A stretch of DNA of 57,482 nt, taken from the NCBI GenBank assembly GCA_018812825.1, contig JAHJCJ010000012.1, positions 1 to 57,482 on the forward strand, read 5' to 3'. A program made the position numbers and the translations under genes. This stretch comes from Candidatus Omnitrophota bacterium (GTDB lineage: Bacteria; Omnitrophota; Gorgyraeia; Gygaellales; Profunditerraquicolaceae). Positions within the stretch are counted from its first letter, which is position 1. The number at the start of each line of letters is the position of its first letter. Below, one piece after another: positions 28,636-37,662 of the stretch. The notes under the pieces were generated by a model. The model was not told the DNA's origin and made no database searches. It saw nothing but the letters and a program-made list of their open reading frames with translations.

Positions 28636-28707
28636 TGCCGAGAGAGGGAATCGGACCCCCCACGCCGGCCTTTTCAGGGCCGCGCTCTACCACTGAGCTA
28701 TCTCGGC
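28636..28707 (-). tRNA. tRNA-Phe (GAA)
   Basis: GCCGAGATAGCTCAGTGGTAGAGCGCGGCCCTGAAAAGGCCGGCGTGGGGGGTCCGATTCCCTCTCTCGGCA; anticodon GAA. Confidence 0.93.
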
Positions 28708-28914
28708 TCAAACTAATCTATTTTTATATTGTACACAAATTTCTTAAAAAGAAAAGGAGAAATATCATGTAGTTTTATACTTTCGCTGCCAAAAATTGAG
28801 TTCTTTAATTATTTTATTCGGTCTCCTTCGAGACAATTTAATTAAACAAACAACGGGCCCATAATCAACCCCTCAAAAAGGTAAATACAAATACCCACCC
28901 GGCTAGTTTCATTC

Positions 28915-30477
28915 CTACTTTGCACCTTCATGCTTTTTTCCCCGCCAGGCAATTTTAACCAAGATTGCCAATATTAAAAATATAAACAATAAACCTAAGC
29001 GCGTACCAAAAATAAAAGGTTTATCCACGTCAGAAACGTTCTTCATCATGATTATAGACAGCCACTCCTGAATAAACCACATCCCCAGAATAATAAATAA
29101 AAACAATGGTGTAATATACTTAATTATAAACTTATAGGGCTTGGGCACAGCCATATCTGCGCCTTTATGTATCTCATCCCAGGCCCTATCCATACCAAAG
29201 ACCCAAACAAAAAGTACTGTCTCGATTGTAGCAAAAACTACCAAAAAAAACGTACCCCCCCAAAAATCTAATTCATTAATTACGCCGCGACCAAGAAAGA
29301 ATATTGCTGGCTGGCATAATATAAAAGAAGATATGCCAAATATAGAAGCTGCGCATTTACGGGTGATATTAAATTCATCCTCCAGAAATGCTACTGCCGG
29401 CTGGGCCAAAGAAACCGAAGAAGTGATGCCAGCTAGGAATAATAAGAAAAACCATAAAAATCCGAATATCGCCGGTAAAGGAAGTTTATTTAAGACCAGC
29501 GGCATGGTTACAAAGCCTAAATTGAATACACCTGACTGAGCGACAGACTTAATATCTGCCGGACCCAAAAATACAAATGCCGCTGGGATAATTATACTTG
29601 CCCCGAATACAACTTCAGCAATCTCATTAGTAGTAGCAGCGGTAAGCCCGGAAAGAACTACATCATCGGCTTTTTTGTGATAACTGGCATAAGTAAGAAT
29701 CACTCCAATGCCCACACTTAAGGTGAAAAATATCTGGCCTGCTGCCTCGAGCCAAACCTTAGCAGACTTAAGCGCAGAAAAATCTGGATTCCATAAAAAA
29801 CCGAATCCCGCTAAAACATTCCAATCAGGCTTGCTTAAATCAGGTGTACCTAAAGTTAAGACTCTAATTATGAGCACTAATCCAAAAACAAACAAAAGCG
29901 GGATTGCCCATTTACAAAGTTTCTCTATCCCGCCTTTTATCCCAAAATAAATTACCCAGATATTCAACAAAAAAGTGATTAAAAAAAACGAATACGCTGT
30001 TCCTATGCCGCTGAAATACTGATTATTTTCCAGACCCTGGAAACCAGATAGGAAACTACGCAATGAATTCTGATCCATAAGAGCAGTATATTTTCCAGTT
30101 AAAGCAAAAAAACTGTAAGCCAGTGTCCAAGATTCAATAAATAAATAATAAATAAAGATTACCAAGGGGCCGAATATCCCGATTACGCCGAAATATTTGA
30201 TAAAACGGTTTTTCTGCCAAAGGCTATAGAATATACCGGGGGCAGTTCCATGACCAAAACCTCCGCCATAACGACCAAGCGTCCACTCAATCCACATAAG
30301 AGGAATCCCTAAAAGAAGCAAGGAAATAAAATAGGGGATCATAAACGCACCCCCGCCATTTGCGGCAGCCTTTGCCGGAAAACGCAGGAAATTACCTAAA
30401 CCAATGGCAGAGCCTGCCACAGCCATAATAATTCCTAGACGCGATCCCCAATTATCTCTTTTTCTTACTTGAGCCAT
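28915..30477 (-). CDS. Sodium:neurotransmitter symporter (NSS/SNF) family transporter
   Basis: WGSRLGIIMAVAGSAIGLGNFLRFPAKAAANGGGAFMIPYF. Confidence 0.95.
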   Translation of the reverse strand: MAQVRKRDNWGSRLGIIMAVAGSAIGLGNFLRFPAKAAANGGGAFMIPYFISLLLLGIPLMWIEWTLGRYGGGFGHGTAPGIFYSLWQKNRFIKYFGVIGIFGPLVIFIYYLFIESWTLAYSFFALTGKYTALMDQNSLRSFLSGFQGLENNQYFSGIGTAYSFFLITFLLNIWVIYFGIKGGIEKLCKWAIPLLFVFGLVLIIRVLTLGTPDLSKPDWNVLAGFGFLWNPDFSALKSAKVWLEAAGQIFFTLSVGIGVILTYASYHKKADDVVLSGLTAATTNEIAEVVFGASIIIPAAFVFLGPADIKSVAQSGVFNLGFVTMPLVLNKLPLPAIFGFLWFFLLFLAGITSSVSLAQPAVAFLEDEFNITRKCAASIFGISSFILCQPAIFFLGRGVINELDFWGGTFFLVVFATIETVLFVWVFGMDRAWDEIHKGADMAVPKPYKFIIKYITPLFLFIILGMWFIQEWLSIIMMKNVSDVDKPFIFGTRLGLLFIFLILAILVKIAWRGKKHEGAK

Positions 30478-30490
30478 ATTTTATTACTTA

Positions 30491-30724
30491 TTACATATTC
30501 TTCAGGGCTTCTTGGATTAATGGTAGAACCCCCTCTGTTTCCTCTTTGGTTAACCTTCCTAATTTAGCAAAGGCATATTCCCCATTTCTATCTTTTATCT
30601 CCCTTATAATCTGAATCTTGCGCGGACCATTATTGTATGAATAAACACTAACAACAATCTTACCACTATCATTTTCCCAAAAACGGCTGAATATCTGCGC
30701 ATCTAAACTGCTATCGTATGGCAT
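30491..30724 (-). CDS. Small conserved-looking hypothetical protein
   Basis: 77-aa ORF immediately upstream of the NSS transporter. Confidence 0.5.
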   Translation of the reverse strand: MPYDSSLDAQIFSRFWENDSGKIVVSVYSYNNGPRKIQIIREIKDRNGEYAFAKLGRLTKEETEGVLPLIQEALKNM

Positions 30725-30741
30725 TGCCCCTCCTCTTTATT

Positions 30742-31050
30742 TTAGAATTTCTTTCCGTGCCGATAAGGCCGAGTCTTGTTGTAGGTTATCTTCTTTAATA
30801 GCGCCTTCTCCAAATCTATTTTTCGCGAACCGCAATAATCAAATATACGAATACAACAATCGGCAAGTTCCTCAGCAAGTTCCTCTTTGTTACCATGATT
30901 ACGCATTGCCTCTAAGGCCTCGGATAACTCAGAATGCATAAGCGCAATCAACTCTCCGTCATTACGACTATCCAACCACCAGCCTTTGCTTTTAGCAATT
31001 CGATGGCATTCTTTAATCAAATCATTAATTGCTAATTTCTTATTTAACAT
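30742..31050 (-). CDS. MazG-like nucleotide pyrophosphohydrolase family protein
   Basis: ALMHSELSEALEAMRNHGNKEELAEELADCCIRIFDY (ExxE...ExxD); start set at MLNKK because the upstream extension lies in a repeat. Confidence 0.75.
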   Translation of the reverse strand: MLNKKLAINDLIKECHRIAKSKGWWLDSRNDGELIALMHSELSEALEAMRNHGNKEELAEELADCCIRIFDYCGSRKIDLEKALLKKITYNKTRPYRHGKKF

Positions 31051-31120
31051 CGTATTTTTTCTCCTTGTGGCTATGGTTATGGCTTTGCCTAACGGAAGGC
31101 AAACCATGTCCTTCTGTTTT

Positions 31121-31196
31121 ATTCGGTTGCCAAACCACGGCCTTCTGGCTCGTGGCTTTGGTTATTCGGTTGCCAAACCACGGCCTTCTGGCTCGT
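31121..31196. repeat. Tandem duplication, 43-bp period
   Basis: ATTCGGTTGCCAAACCACGGCCTTCTGGCTCGT at 31121 and 31164. Confidence 0.85.
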
Positions 31197-31614
31197 TTTT
31201 TGGCTTAAGTAATGCGTCGATGCCGGTAAAGATCATATTAGCTATATACTCCTTGGCGTAAATACTAGGGCTAGATATCTCAATCATAGTAAAGCCTTTT
31301 TTCTCCTCGGTAAAAAATATCCCCACAGGAGTAGTATCTATTTCCGACAAATAGATACTAATCATCTTCTTTTTAGTATCCTCAGCATATATGCAAGATT
31401 CCTTATTGTTTTCCTTTAAGATATCCTTAACTTTGGCATAGCAGCTATCATAGTCTATAGCAAAAGATTTCTTCAGGGCATCCTTGCGTTTCTTTTCCAA
31501 AACCTGTGTTGAAACTCCAATAAAACCCTTAGCCGCTTCTTTAATTATCGCACATCCAGATAAAACAGTAGATAATAAATAGCAGGTAATAACCAAAGAG
31601 AAACGTATGTTCAT
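31162..31614 (-). CDS. Lipoprotein, hypothetical
   Basis: ITCYLLSTVLSGCAIIKEA lipobox; 150 aa. Confidence 0.65.
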   Translation of the reverse strand: MNIRFSLVITCYLLSTVLSGCAIIKEAAKGFIGVSTQVLEKKRKDALKKSFAIDYDSCYAKVKDILKENNKESCIYAEDTKKKMISIYLSEIDTTPVGIFFTEEKKGFTMIEISSPSIYAKEYIANMIFTGIDALLKPKNEPEGRGLATE

Positions 31615-31654
31615 TTTTATAACTCCTTCCTTAATAAATAAGCACCTAATTCAT

Positions 31655-33667
31655 TTATTCATTAACCAGCTGCCAAATTTTATCTAAATTACTTCTTGCC
31701 TCAATCTCTCCGCGCCTAGCGAATTCATCAGCCCTATGCAGCTCTAGCCAAAATAAACCTGTGGTATCCGGATGCAAAACAATATCGGCTAATTCACCTT
31801 CACGCCGAGCCACCTCAGACTGTAAAACTTCAACACTGCTAAAAATAATATCTACGATGTTAAGTTTAAAAATATTTTTCAGCCGCATAAACCAACCAAG
31901 CGGCTTGCTCTTCTGGACGTCACCGGTACATTCAGGAAAAATTCCTTCCTTAAGCTTTGTCAATTGCCTTAAAATATCCTCCCGCGAAGGAGTAACATTT
32001 ACAGCAATAATTTTCTTGACCCCTATCTGCATTAAAGACTCTGTGGGTAAAGGATTCGTTACTCCTCCGTCAAAAAGCACCTCCTCCTTAAACTTAAAAG
32101 GCGCAAATATTCCAGGCATAGAACAACTAGCCATTATAGCATCAACCAATAAGCCTTTATCCAAAACCCTCGGCTCTTTCCTGCGCACGTCGCTGGCGAT
32201 TATCTTTAAGGGAAGCTTGACATCATAAAAAGTTTTATCCCCCAAATGTTTTTTTAAGAAACGGTACAGTTTATTACCCTTAATAAAACCGAGGCGCGGA
32301 AAGGTTACGTCAATCAGGCCCCAAATATGTTTTGGCTCCCTGAATTCCTGGGTAATCTCCAGGATCTCCTGGCTACTCTTACCAATAGCCCAAAGACAAG
32401 CAATAAGTGCACCGATGCTGGAACCAGCAATTATATCAACAGGAATTTTTTCTTCTTCAATAACCCTTAATACACCTATATGACAAAATCCATAACCTAC
32501 GCCAACCCCTAAAACTAAACCTACCAGGCAATCACCAAGCTGCCGGGCAATCCTCCTGACTGCCTTAGAATATTCACAATCCAAGTCGTCAATAATCAAA
32601 CGCTCTCCAGAGTTAAATTTTATTTTAGGGATAGTCGCAAAAATCTCCTGGCCCAGGATCTCAAACTGATCACCATAGCCAATCTTAGCTAACTTATATT
32701 CATTAATGATAGTTTTTATTTTCTGGGGGTCAAAATTAAAATCCATCTTAAGCCGGTGGATGAGATTCTTAGTACGTTTTAAATCCACCGAATCCGGACT
32801 ACTTAATATATGAATGAGGTCTGATTGGTTGAGCATGCTAATAATTGAGCGATCCATGACTGCGGGCAGGTCCAAAATAATGTAATGATAATCATTAACT
32901 AACAGACTTAATACTTCAATCAGCCTTTTAAGACAAACGTCATTATTCTCCTGATAATAAAAACAACATAGATTTATTCCAAATTTACTTTCCGAAATAT
33001 AATCTTTTGGCAAGCTATATATTTCAACAGAAGAAGATAAATCAAATATGCGCGGTTGAGCTAATTCTAGCTTATTCGGTAGAGTATGGATTTTATCCCG
33101 AGGAAGAATGTCCAGGATAATCACTGATTTGTGCGTTTCGCGCCTTAAACTAAGTGCCAGATTTAAAGCATAAATGGTTTTTCCTGCCTGCGAATAAGAA
33201 CTAAACACGGAAACAACTGTACTTTCAAATATTATTTTCTGATGGATATCTTTGCGCTTAAGCCGTCGGCTTAATGTGCGGCTTAAATCAATGGCCAACC
33301 GGGGAATGTTTTTTAGTACAAAATCAAAATCATCCTTCTTAATTACTAGAATTACGCAGTCATTTATTACCAAACTAGTTACCGAATGCGGCTCATCAGT
33401 AAGCAGTGAAATAATACCAAAATATTTACCCCGATGCAGATATTCCAGGATTAAACGCTGGCCTGTTTTGTCATTAGTATAAATCTGAACCCTGCCAGAG
33501 ATAATGCAATAAAAAGCACTCGGGCTTGATTTTTCTTCATAAATAACCTCACCCTTGCGGTATTCAACAATCTGTGCCCTTGCCTTGATTATCGCCAGTT
33601 CCTCTTTACTAATACCGGCAAAAAATGGTAGCTCTTTTATAATAAACTCTTTGTCTTTAGAATTCAT
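31655..33667 (-). CDS. Fusion: cyclic-nucleotide-binding-like domain, ParA/CpaE-like P-loop domain, patatin-like phospholipase
   Basis: N-terminal GEVIYEEKSSPSAFYCIISGRVQIY; middle SVFSSYSQAGKTIYALNLALSL and HYIILDLPAV; C-terminal GSSIGAL (GxSxG) and FDGGV (DGG). Confidence 0.88.
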   Translation of the reverse strand: MNSKDKEFIIKELPFFAGISKEELAIIKARAQIVEYRKGEVIYEEKSSPSAFYCIISGRVQIYTNDKTGQRLILEYLHRGKYFGIISLLTDEPHSVTSLVINDCVILVIKKDDFDFVLKNIPRLAIDLSRTLSRRLKRKDIHQKIIFESTVVSVFSSYSQAGKTIYALNLALSLRRETHKSVIILDILPRDKIHTLPNKLELAQPRIFDLSSSVEIYSLPKDYISESKFGINLCCFYYQENNDVCLKRLIEVLSLLVNDYHYIILDLPAVMDRSIISMLNQSDLIHILSSPDSVDLKRTKNLIHRLKMDFNFDPQKIKTIINEYKLAKIGYGDQFEILGQEIFATIPKIKFNSGERLIIDDLDCEYSKAVRRIARQLGDCLVGLVLGVGVGYGFCHIGVLRVIEEEKIPVDIIAGSSIGALIACLWAIGKSSQEILEITQEFREPKHIWGLIDVTFPRLGFIKGNKLYRFLKKHLGDKTFYDVKLPLKIIASDVRRKEPRVLDKGLLVDAIMASCSMPGIFAPFKFKEEVLFDGGVTNPLPTESLMQIGVKKIIAVNVTPSREDILRQLTKLKEGIFPECTGDVQKSKPLGWFMRLKNIFKLNIVDIIFSSVEVLQSEVARREGELADIVLHPDTTGLFWLELHRADEFARRGEIEARSNLDKIWQLVNE

Positions 33668-33668
33668 G

Positions 33669-34886
33669 CTAAATTAAGCCGCTTTTAGAAACTTCCGCAA
33701 GCTTTCTTGCGCTTGCCCTAATTGTACGTTTCTGATTCTGATAATCTATATGTACCAGTCCAAAACGCGGGCCAAACCCTTTGTCCCACTCAAAATTATC
33801 AATCAAAGACCAATAGATATACCCGAAAACATTAACACCCTCTTCTATAGATTTATTCAGCTGCTCAAGATGTCCACGAATATAATCCCATTTCAAATCA
33901 TCATCTTCAGTGCATACCCCGTTTTCAGTAATTAAGATAGGTAGGCTATATTTCTTAAGTAAAATCAGGAGCTTGTAAAGGCCTTGTGGATAGATATCCC
34001 AACCTAAAGAATTCTTACGCAAAGGGTGGTGATTATATTTACAAGTATCCAGCAATAAATGTCTGATCCCCCAATTTTCTACATCCGCAAGGTTTCTGCC
34101 ATAATAATTTATTCCGATGTAATCCAGGGTTCTTTTACGTAAGAGGGCTTCAATAAAATAAAGGTTATATAATTTATGCCGCAGGTACACAGCTAGTTTG
34201 TTTTTCAGTGTTGGCCGGCAAAGCTCAAATGCCTGTAAATTAGCCGCAATACTTACCATGGGCCTTTCTAATTTCTTATCCTGATAAACTTTATGTATAA
34301 TGCGATAGGCCTGAATATGCGCCTGCGCTAGATTTAAAGTAACTTTGACAGTCTTAAACAAAGAACGCTCCCCAGGAGGCCAAACACCTAATAAATAAGA
34401 ATGTGAGGAGTAGACCAACGGTTCATTGATAGTTACCCAAAACTTTACTACGCTAGAGAATTCCTTAGCCATCTTTTCTACGAAACGCAAGAAATACCTT
34501 TGGAGTTTAAGTTTGGTCCAGCCGCCTCTCTGGCTAAACCATACAGGATTGGTAAAATGGTGCAACGTAACTACCGGCTCAATCCCCCGGCTTTTAAGCT
34601 CAGCGATGACCTTATGGTAATGTTCAATCTCAGAATCCTGGAATACGCCCTCTTGTGGCTCGATACGACTCCATTCTATTGAGAAACGGTGACAATTATG
34701 GCCCAACTCTTTAGCTATGGCAAAATCCTCTGCATAAAGTTCATAATGCCGGCAGGCCTGGCTTGAGGCTTCTTTTAAAACGCCACCCTGTTCAGCTTGC
34801 CACCAATCATTATGAATATTACCGCCTTCAACTTGATGTGCTGAAGTCGAAGCGCCCCAAAGAAAATCATGCGAGAATTTAATCAT
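33669..34886 (-). CDS. Glycoside hydrolase family 1 (beta-glucosidase-like)
   Basis: FLWGASTSAHQVEGG, VTINEPLVY, ILITENGVCTEDD, FGLVHIDYQNQKR. Confidence 0.95.
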   Translation of the reverse strand: MIKFSHDFLWGASTSAHQVEGGNIHNDWWQAEQGGVLKEASSQACRHYELYAEDFAIAKELGHNCHRFSIEWSRIEPQEGVFQDSEIEHYHKVIAELKSRGIEPVVTLHHFTNPVWFSQRGGWTKLKLQRYFLRFVEKMAKEFSSVVKFWVTINEPLVYSSHSYLLGVWPPGERSLFKTVKVTLNLAQAHIQAYRIIHKVYQDKKLERPMVSIAANLQAFELCRPTLKNKLAVYLRHKLYNLYFIEALLRKRTLDYIGINYYGRNLADVENWGIRHLLLDTCKYNHHPLRKNSLGWDIYPQGLYKLLILLKKYSLPILITENGVCTEDDDLKWDYIRGHLEQLNKSIEEGVNVFGYIYWSLIDNFEWDKGFGPRFGLVHIDYQNQKRTIRASARKLAEVSKSGLI

Positions 34887-35065
34887 ATTGTCTTATATTA
34901 TAGCACTGCAAAAAATAATCCCAACAGAAATTGCTGGGATTATTTATAAAATAAAATGCCCCCTGGACTAATCCAAGATTGCCCAGACGGAATACTTGAG
35001 CGACCGTTGACCGCTTGCCCTAAAGGGTAAGCGTTTTGGCTGCAAAAGTATAACAAATTTTTTGA

Positions 35066-35512
35066 CTACCTCTTGTCTATATTTGAAGCGGCGCTTAAAT
35101 ACTTACCTAATGCCTCCCAGGTCTTGGCACCAACTTTTCCATCAACTTTTAAGCCCTTTGCACTCTGAAAATCCTCAATTGCCTTCTTACTCTTTGGCCC
35201 AATCTTACCATCAATATTACCGGTGTAAAAACCTGCCTTACTTAAAGCAGTCTGGATCTCAATATCTGTCGGCCTATAAGGTCCCTGGGGAGGTAAAGGC
35301 ACTAATTCTTTGGCAGGGGCAGTAGCCACTAAAACAGCCGGGACATTAACTTCCTGGGTTTCTAAATCTGGTACAACCTGGACAGAATTATTAGTTACAC
35401 CTAAAGACTCCAAAGTAATAGGCTGTAGCTCTTCTACTTCTTGCTTTTTAGCGCAACCGGATAACGCCGTTAACATCAGAACCATGAACGCGAAACTTAA
35501 AAACTTCTTCAT
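35066..35512 (-). CDS. Lipoprotein with C-terminal peptidoglycan-binding domain
   Basis: LTALSGCAKK lipobox; IQTALSKAGFYTGNIDGKIGPKSKKAIEDFQSAKGLKVDGKVGAKTWEAL. Confidence 0.88.
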   Translation of the reverse strand: MKKFLSFAFMVLMLTALSGCAKKQEVEELQPITLESLGVTNNSVQVVPDLETQEVNVPAVLVATAPAKELVPLPPQGPYRPTDIEIQTALSKAGFYTGNIDGKIGPKSKKAIEDFQSAKGLKVDGKVGAKTWEALGKYLSAASNIDKR

Positions 35513-35642
35513 TTAACTCTCCTCTCTAAAATTTATTAAACTTAGTATTATGACGTTTTTGCTCTTGGAATGCTAAAGTTGCCTTCACCTCCTTATTAAC
35601 TTTAATTTTAGCAAAATATGTAAATAAATCAAATAAAATATA

Positions 35643-36836
35643 CTACAACTTCTTTAGCTCGGGGAAAAATAAATTGATCAACGTAAACAAGACAAAACAT
35701 ACCAAACCACACAAGAATAACGCTACCGAAACTCCCAGTACTTGCGCCAGACTTCCGGAAATTAAACTCCCAAACGGCATAATTCCAGCAAAGGTAATCA
35801 TAAAAAGACTCATTACTCTACCACGAAACGCATCCGGCACTGTGATTTGAAGTAACGAGTTAATTATGGCAGTCACCGGAACGCTTATGCATCCTAAGCA
35901 AACCAGTGAAACAATAGCCCAGATATAATTTCTAGATAGGGAAAAATTAATGAGCAAAAGAGCGGACAAAAAAGCCGACCAAATTAGAAGCTTGCCCTTA
36001 TATTTAAAATCGCCCAAACGGGCTAAAATTAAAGAACCGATTAAAGCTCCCAAGCCTATACTTGACATTAATACCCCTAGCCCCCTTACTCCTACCTGAA
36101 GCACATTACTGGCAAAAACCGGCATAAGTATGATATAAGAAATACCAAAAAGGCTCATCACTGCTACCATGCTTAATAACCCCAGGATAGAAAGATTACA
36201 ACTTATAAAAACGAGCCCCTCTTTAAGATCTTTGAATGCAGAATTATTATTTTCCATTATACTTCTACCCAACTTAATCCAAAAGAGGGCGGCAATAACT
36301 GCCAGAAAGCTTACTCCGTTTAAATAAAAACAACCGCTCATTCCAATTACCGATATAAACACTCCTGCAATTGCCGGGCCAATAATCCGCGAAGAATTAA
36401 AAGCTACTGAGTTTAAAGTAATGGCATTAAAAAGATGTTTCTTACCCACCAGTTCCACCACTATTGACTGCCTGGCCGGAGCATCAAATGCCATAATTAT
36501 TCCGTTGAGCAAGGCAATAAACATAATCTGCTGTGGATTAATAAGTTGAAATTGGGTTAAGACTGCCAGTAAAAAAGCCAAAAACATAAAAGCTATCTGA
36601 GTAAAAATCAGGATATTCCTCTTATTTACCCTATCAGCCAAAACCCCTCCGAATAAAGAAAATACAAATATAGGTATTGAACCCAAGAAACCAACCACCC
36701 CCAAAAGAAACGCAGAATTGGTCAGCTGAAACACCAGCCAACTCTGAGCCACAAATTGCATGCTAGTCCCAATCAAAGAAACAAGCATGCCCAGCCAATA
36801 AATACGGAAGTGTTTTACTTTTAGGGAAGAAAACAT
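35643..36836 (-). CDS. MFS transporter
   Basis: 397 aa; FRIYWLGMLVSLIGTSMQFVAQSWLV, GGVLADRVNKRNILI. Confidence 0.88.
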   Translation of the reverse strand: MFSSLKVKHFRIYWLGMLVSLIGTSMQFVAQSWLVFQLTNSAFLLGVVGFLGSIPIFVFSLFGGVLADRVNKRNILIFTQIAFMFLAFLLAVLTQFQLINPQQIMFIALLNGIIMAFDAPARQSIVVELVGKKHLFNAITLNSVAFNSSRIIGPAIAGVFISVIGMSGCFYLNGVSFLAVIAALFWIKLGRSIMENNNSAFKDLKEGLVFISCNLSILGLLSMVAVMSLFGISYIILMPVFASNVLQVGVRGLGVLMSSIGLGALIGSLILARLGDFKYKGKLLIWSAFLSALLLINFSLSRNYIWAIVSLVCLGCISVPVTAIINSLLQITVPDAFRGRVMSLFMITFAGIMPFGSLISGSLAQVLGVSVALFLCGLVCFVLFTLINLFFPELKKL

Positions 36837-36851
36837 GTTCTGGGCTTTCTT

Positions 36852-37304
36852 TTAGGAAGGGGTACTTAACCTCTGCCTTACCAAATCACTGACTAATTTA
36901 CCATCTGCTCCTCCGGATATTTTTACAGTCAGTTCTTTCATCAACCGCCCCATATCTTTTATGCCACTGGCGTCAATTGCAATAACCGCCTCTTCAATCA
37001 AAACTTTAATCTGCTCAACTGATAGTTCCGGAGGCAAATAACTCTTAAGTATCTCTAGTTCTTTCTTCTCTTTTTCCGCCATCTCAAGCCGGTTACCTTT
37101 AGTGAATTGCTCAATAGAATCCTGACGTTGTTTGATTTGCTTCTTAATTACAATAACAATTTCCAGATCGTCAAGTTTATTCTTTTTTTTGGCAGTTGCC
37201 TGATTAAGCATATCCGCGCGCAGAAAACTTAAGACCGAACTCTTTAAAGTATCCCTGGATTTCATCGCCTCTTTATAATTATTAAGAATCTTTTCTTCTA
37301 ACAT
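36852..37304 (-). CDS. yqeY: GatB/YqeY domain protein
   Basis: NNYKEAMKSRDTLKSSVLSFLRADMLNQ...LPPELSVEQIKVLI...DMGRLMKEL; start moved to internal MLEEK. Confidence 0.88.
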   Translation of the reverse strand: MLEEKILNNYKEAMKSRDTLKSSVLSFLRADMLNQATAKKKNKLDDLEIVIVIKKQIKQRQDSIEQFTKGNRLEMAEKEKKELEILKSYLPPELSVEQIKVLIEEAVIAIDASGIKDMGRLMKELTVKISGGADGKLVSDLVRQRLSTPS

Positions 37305-37339
37305 AATTAATCTCCTTTTTATTCTTTCGCAGTCAAAAA

Positions 37340-37486
37340 CAAGCACCTTAATCTTTTATCCAGCGCAGTCCCTGTGAGCGAAAGCGATCAGGGGTCAAGC
37401 ACCTTAATCTTTTATCCAGCGCAGTCCCTGTGAGCGAAAGCGATCAGGGGTCAAGCACCTTAATCTTTTATCCAGCGCAGTCCCTG
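37340..37486. repeat. 56-bp tandem direct repeat, ~2.6 copies
   Basis: CAAGCACCTTAATCTTTTATCCAGCGCAGTCCCTGTGAGCGAAAGCGATCAGGGGT at 37340, 37396 and (partial) 37452. Confidence 0.93.
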
Positions 37487-37662
37487 CGCGTAGTATAAAG
37501 ACTGTGCCCTTTTAGGATACGTATAAAGTATGGCCGCTTAAGTATTGCACCCAGGTAACCCCAGGCTTTAATCTAAGCGACGCCAATTGACTCAACAAGC
37601 GCCACACCAATCCTTACGCCTGGATGAGGTGTAATGCAAAAAGTAACCTTGGCAGTATTTAA

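Noticed and set aside
37340-37486. Possible CRISPR array
   Set aside because: Repeats are directly abutting 56-bp units with no unique spacers and no cas genes nearby.
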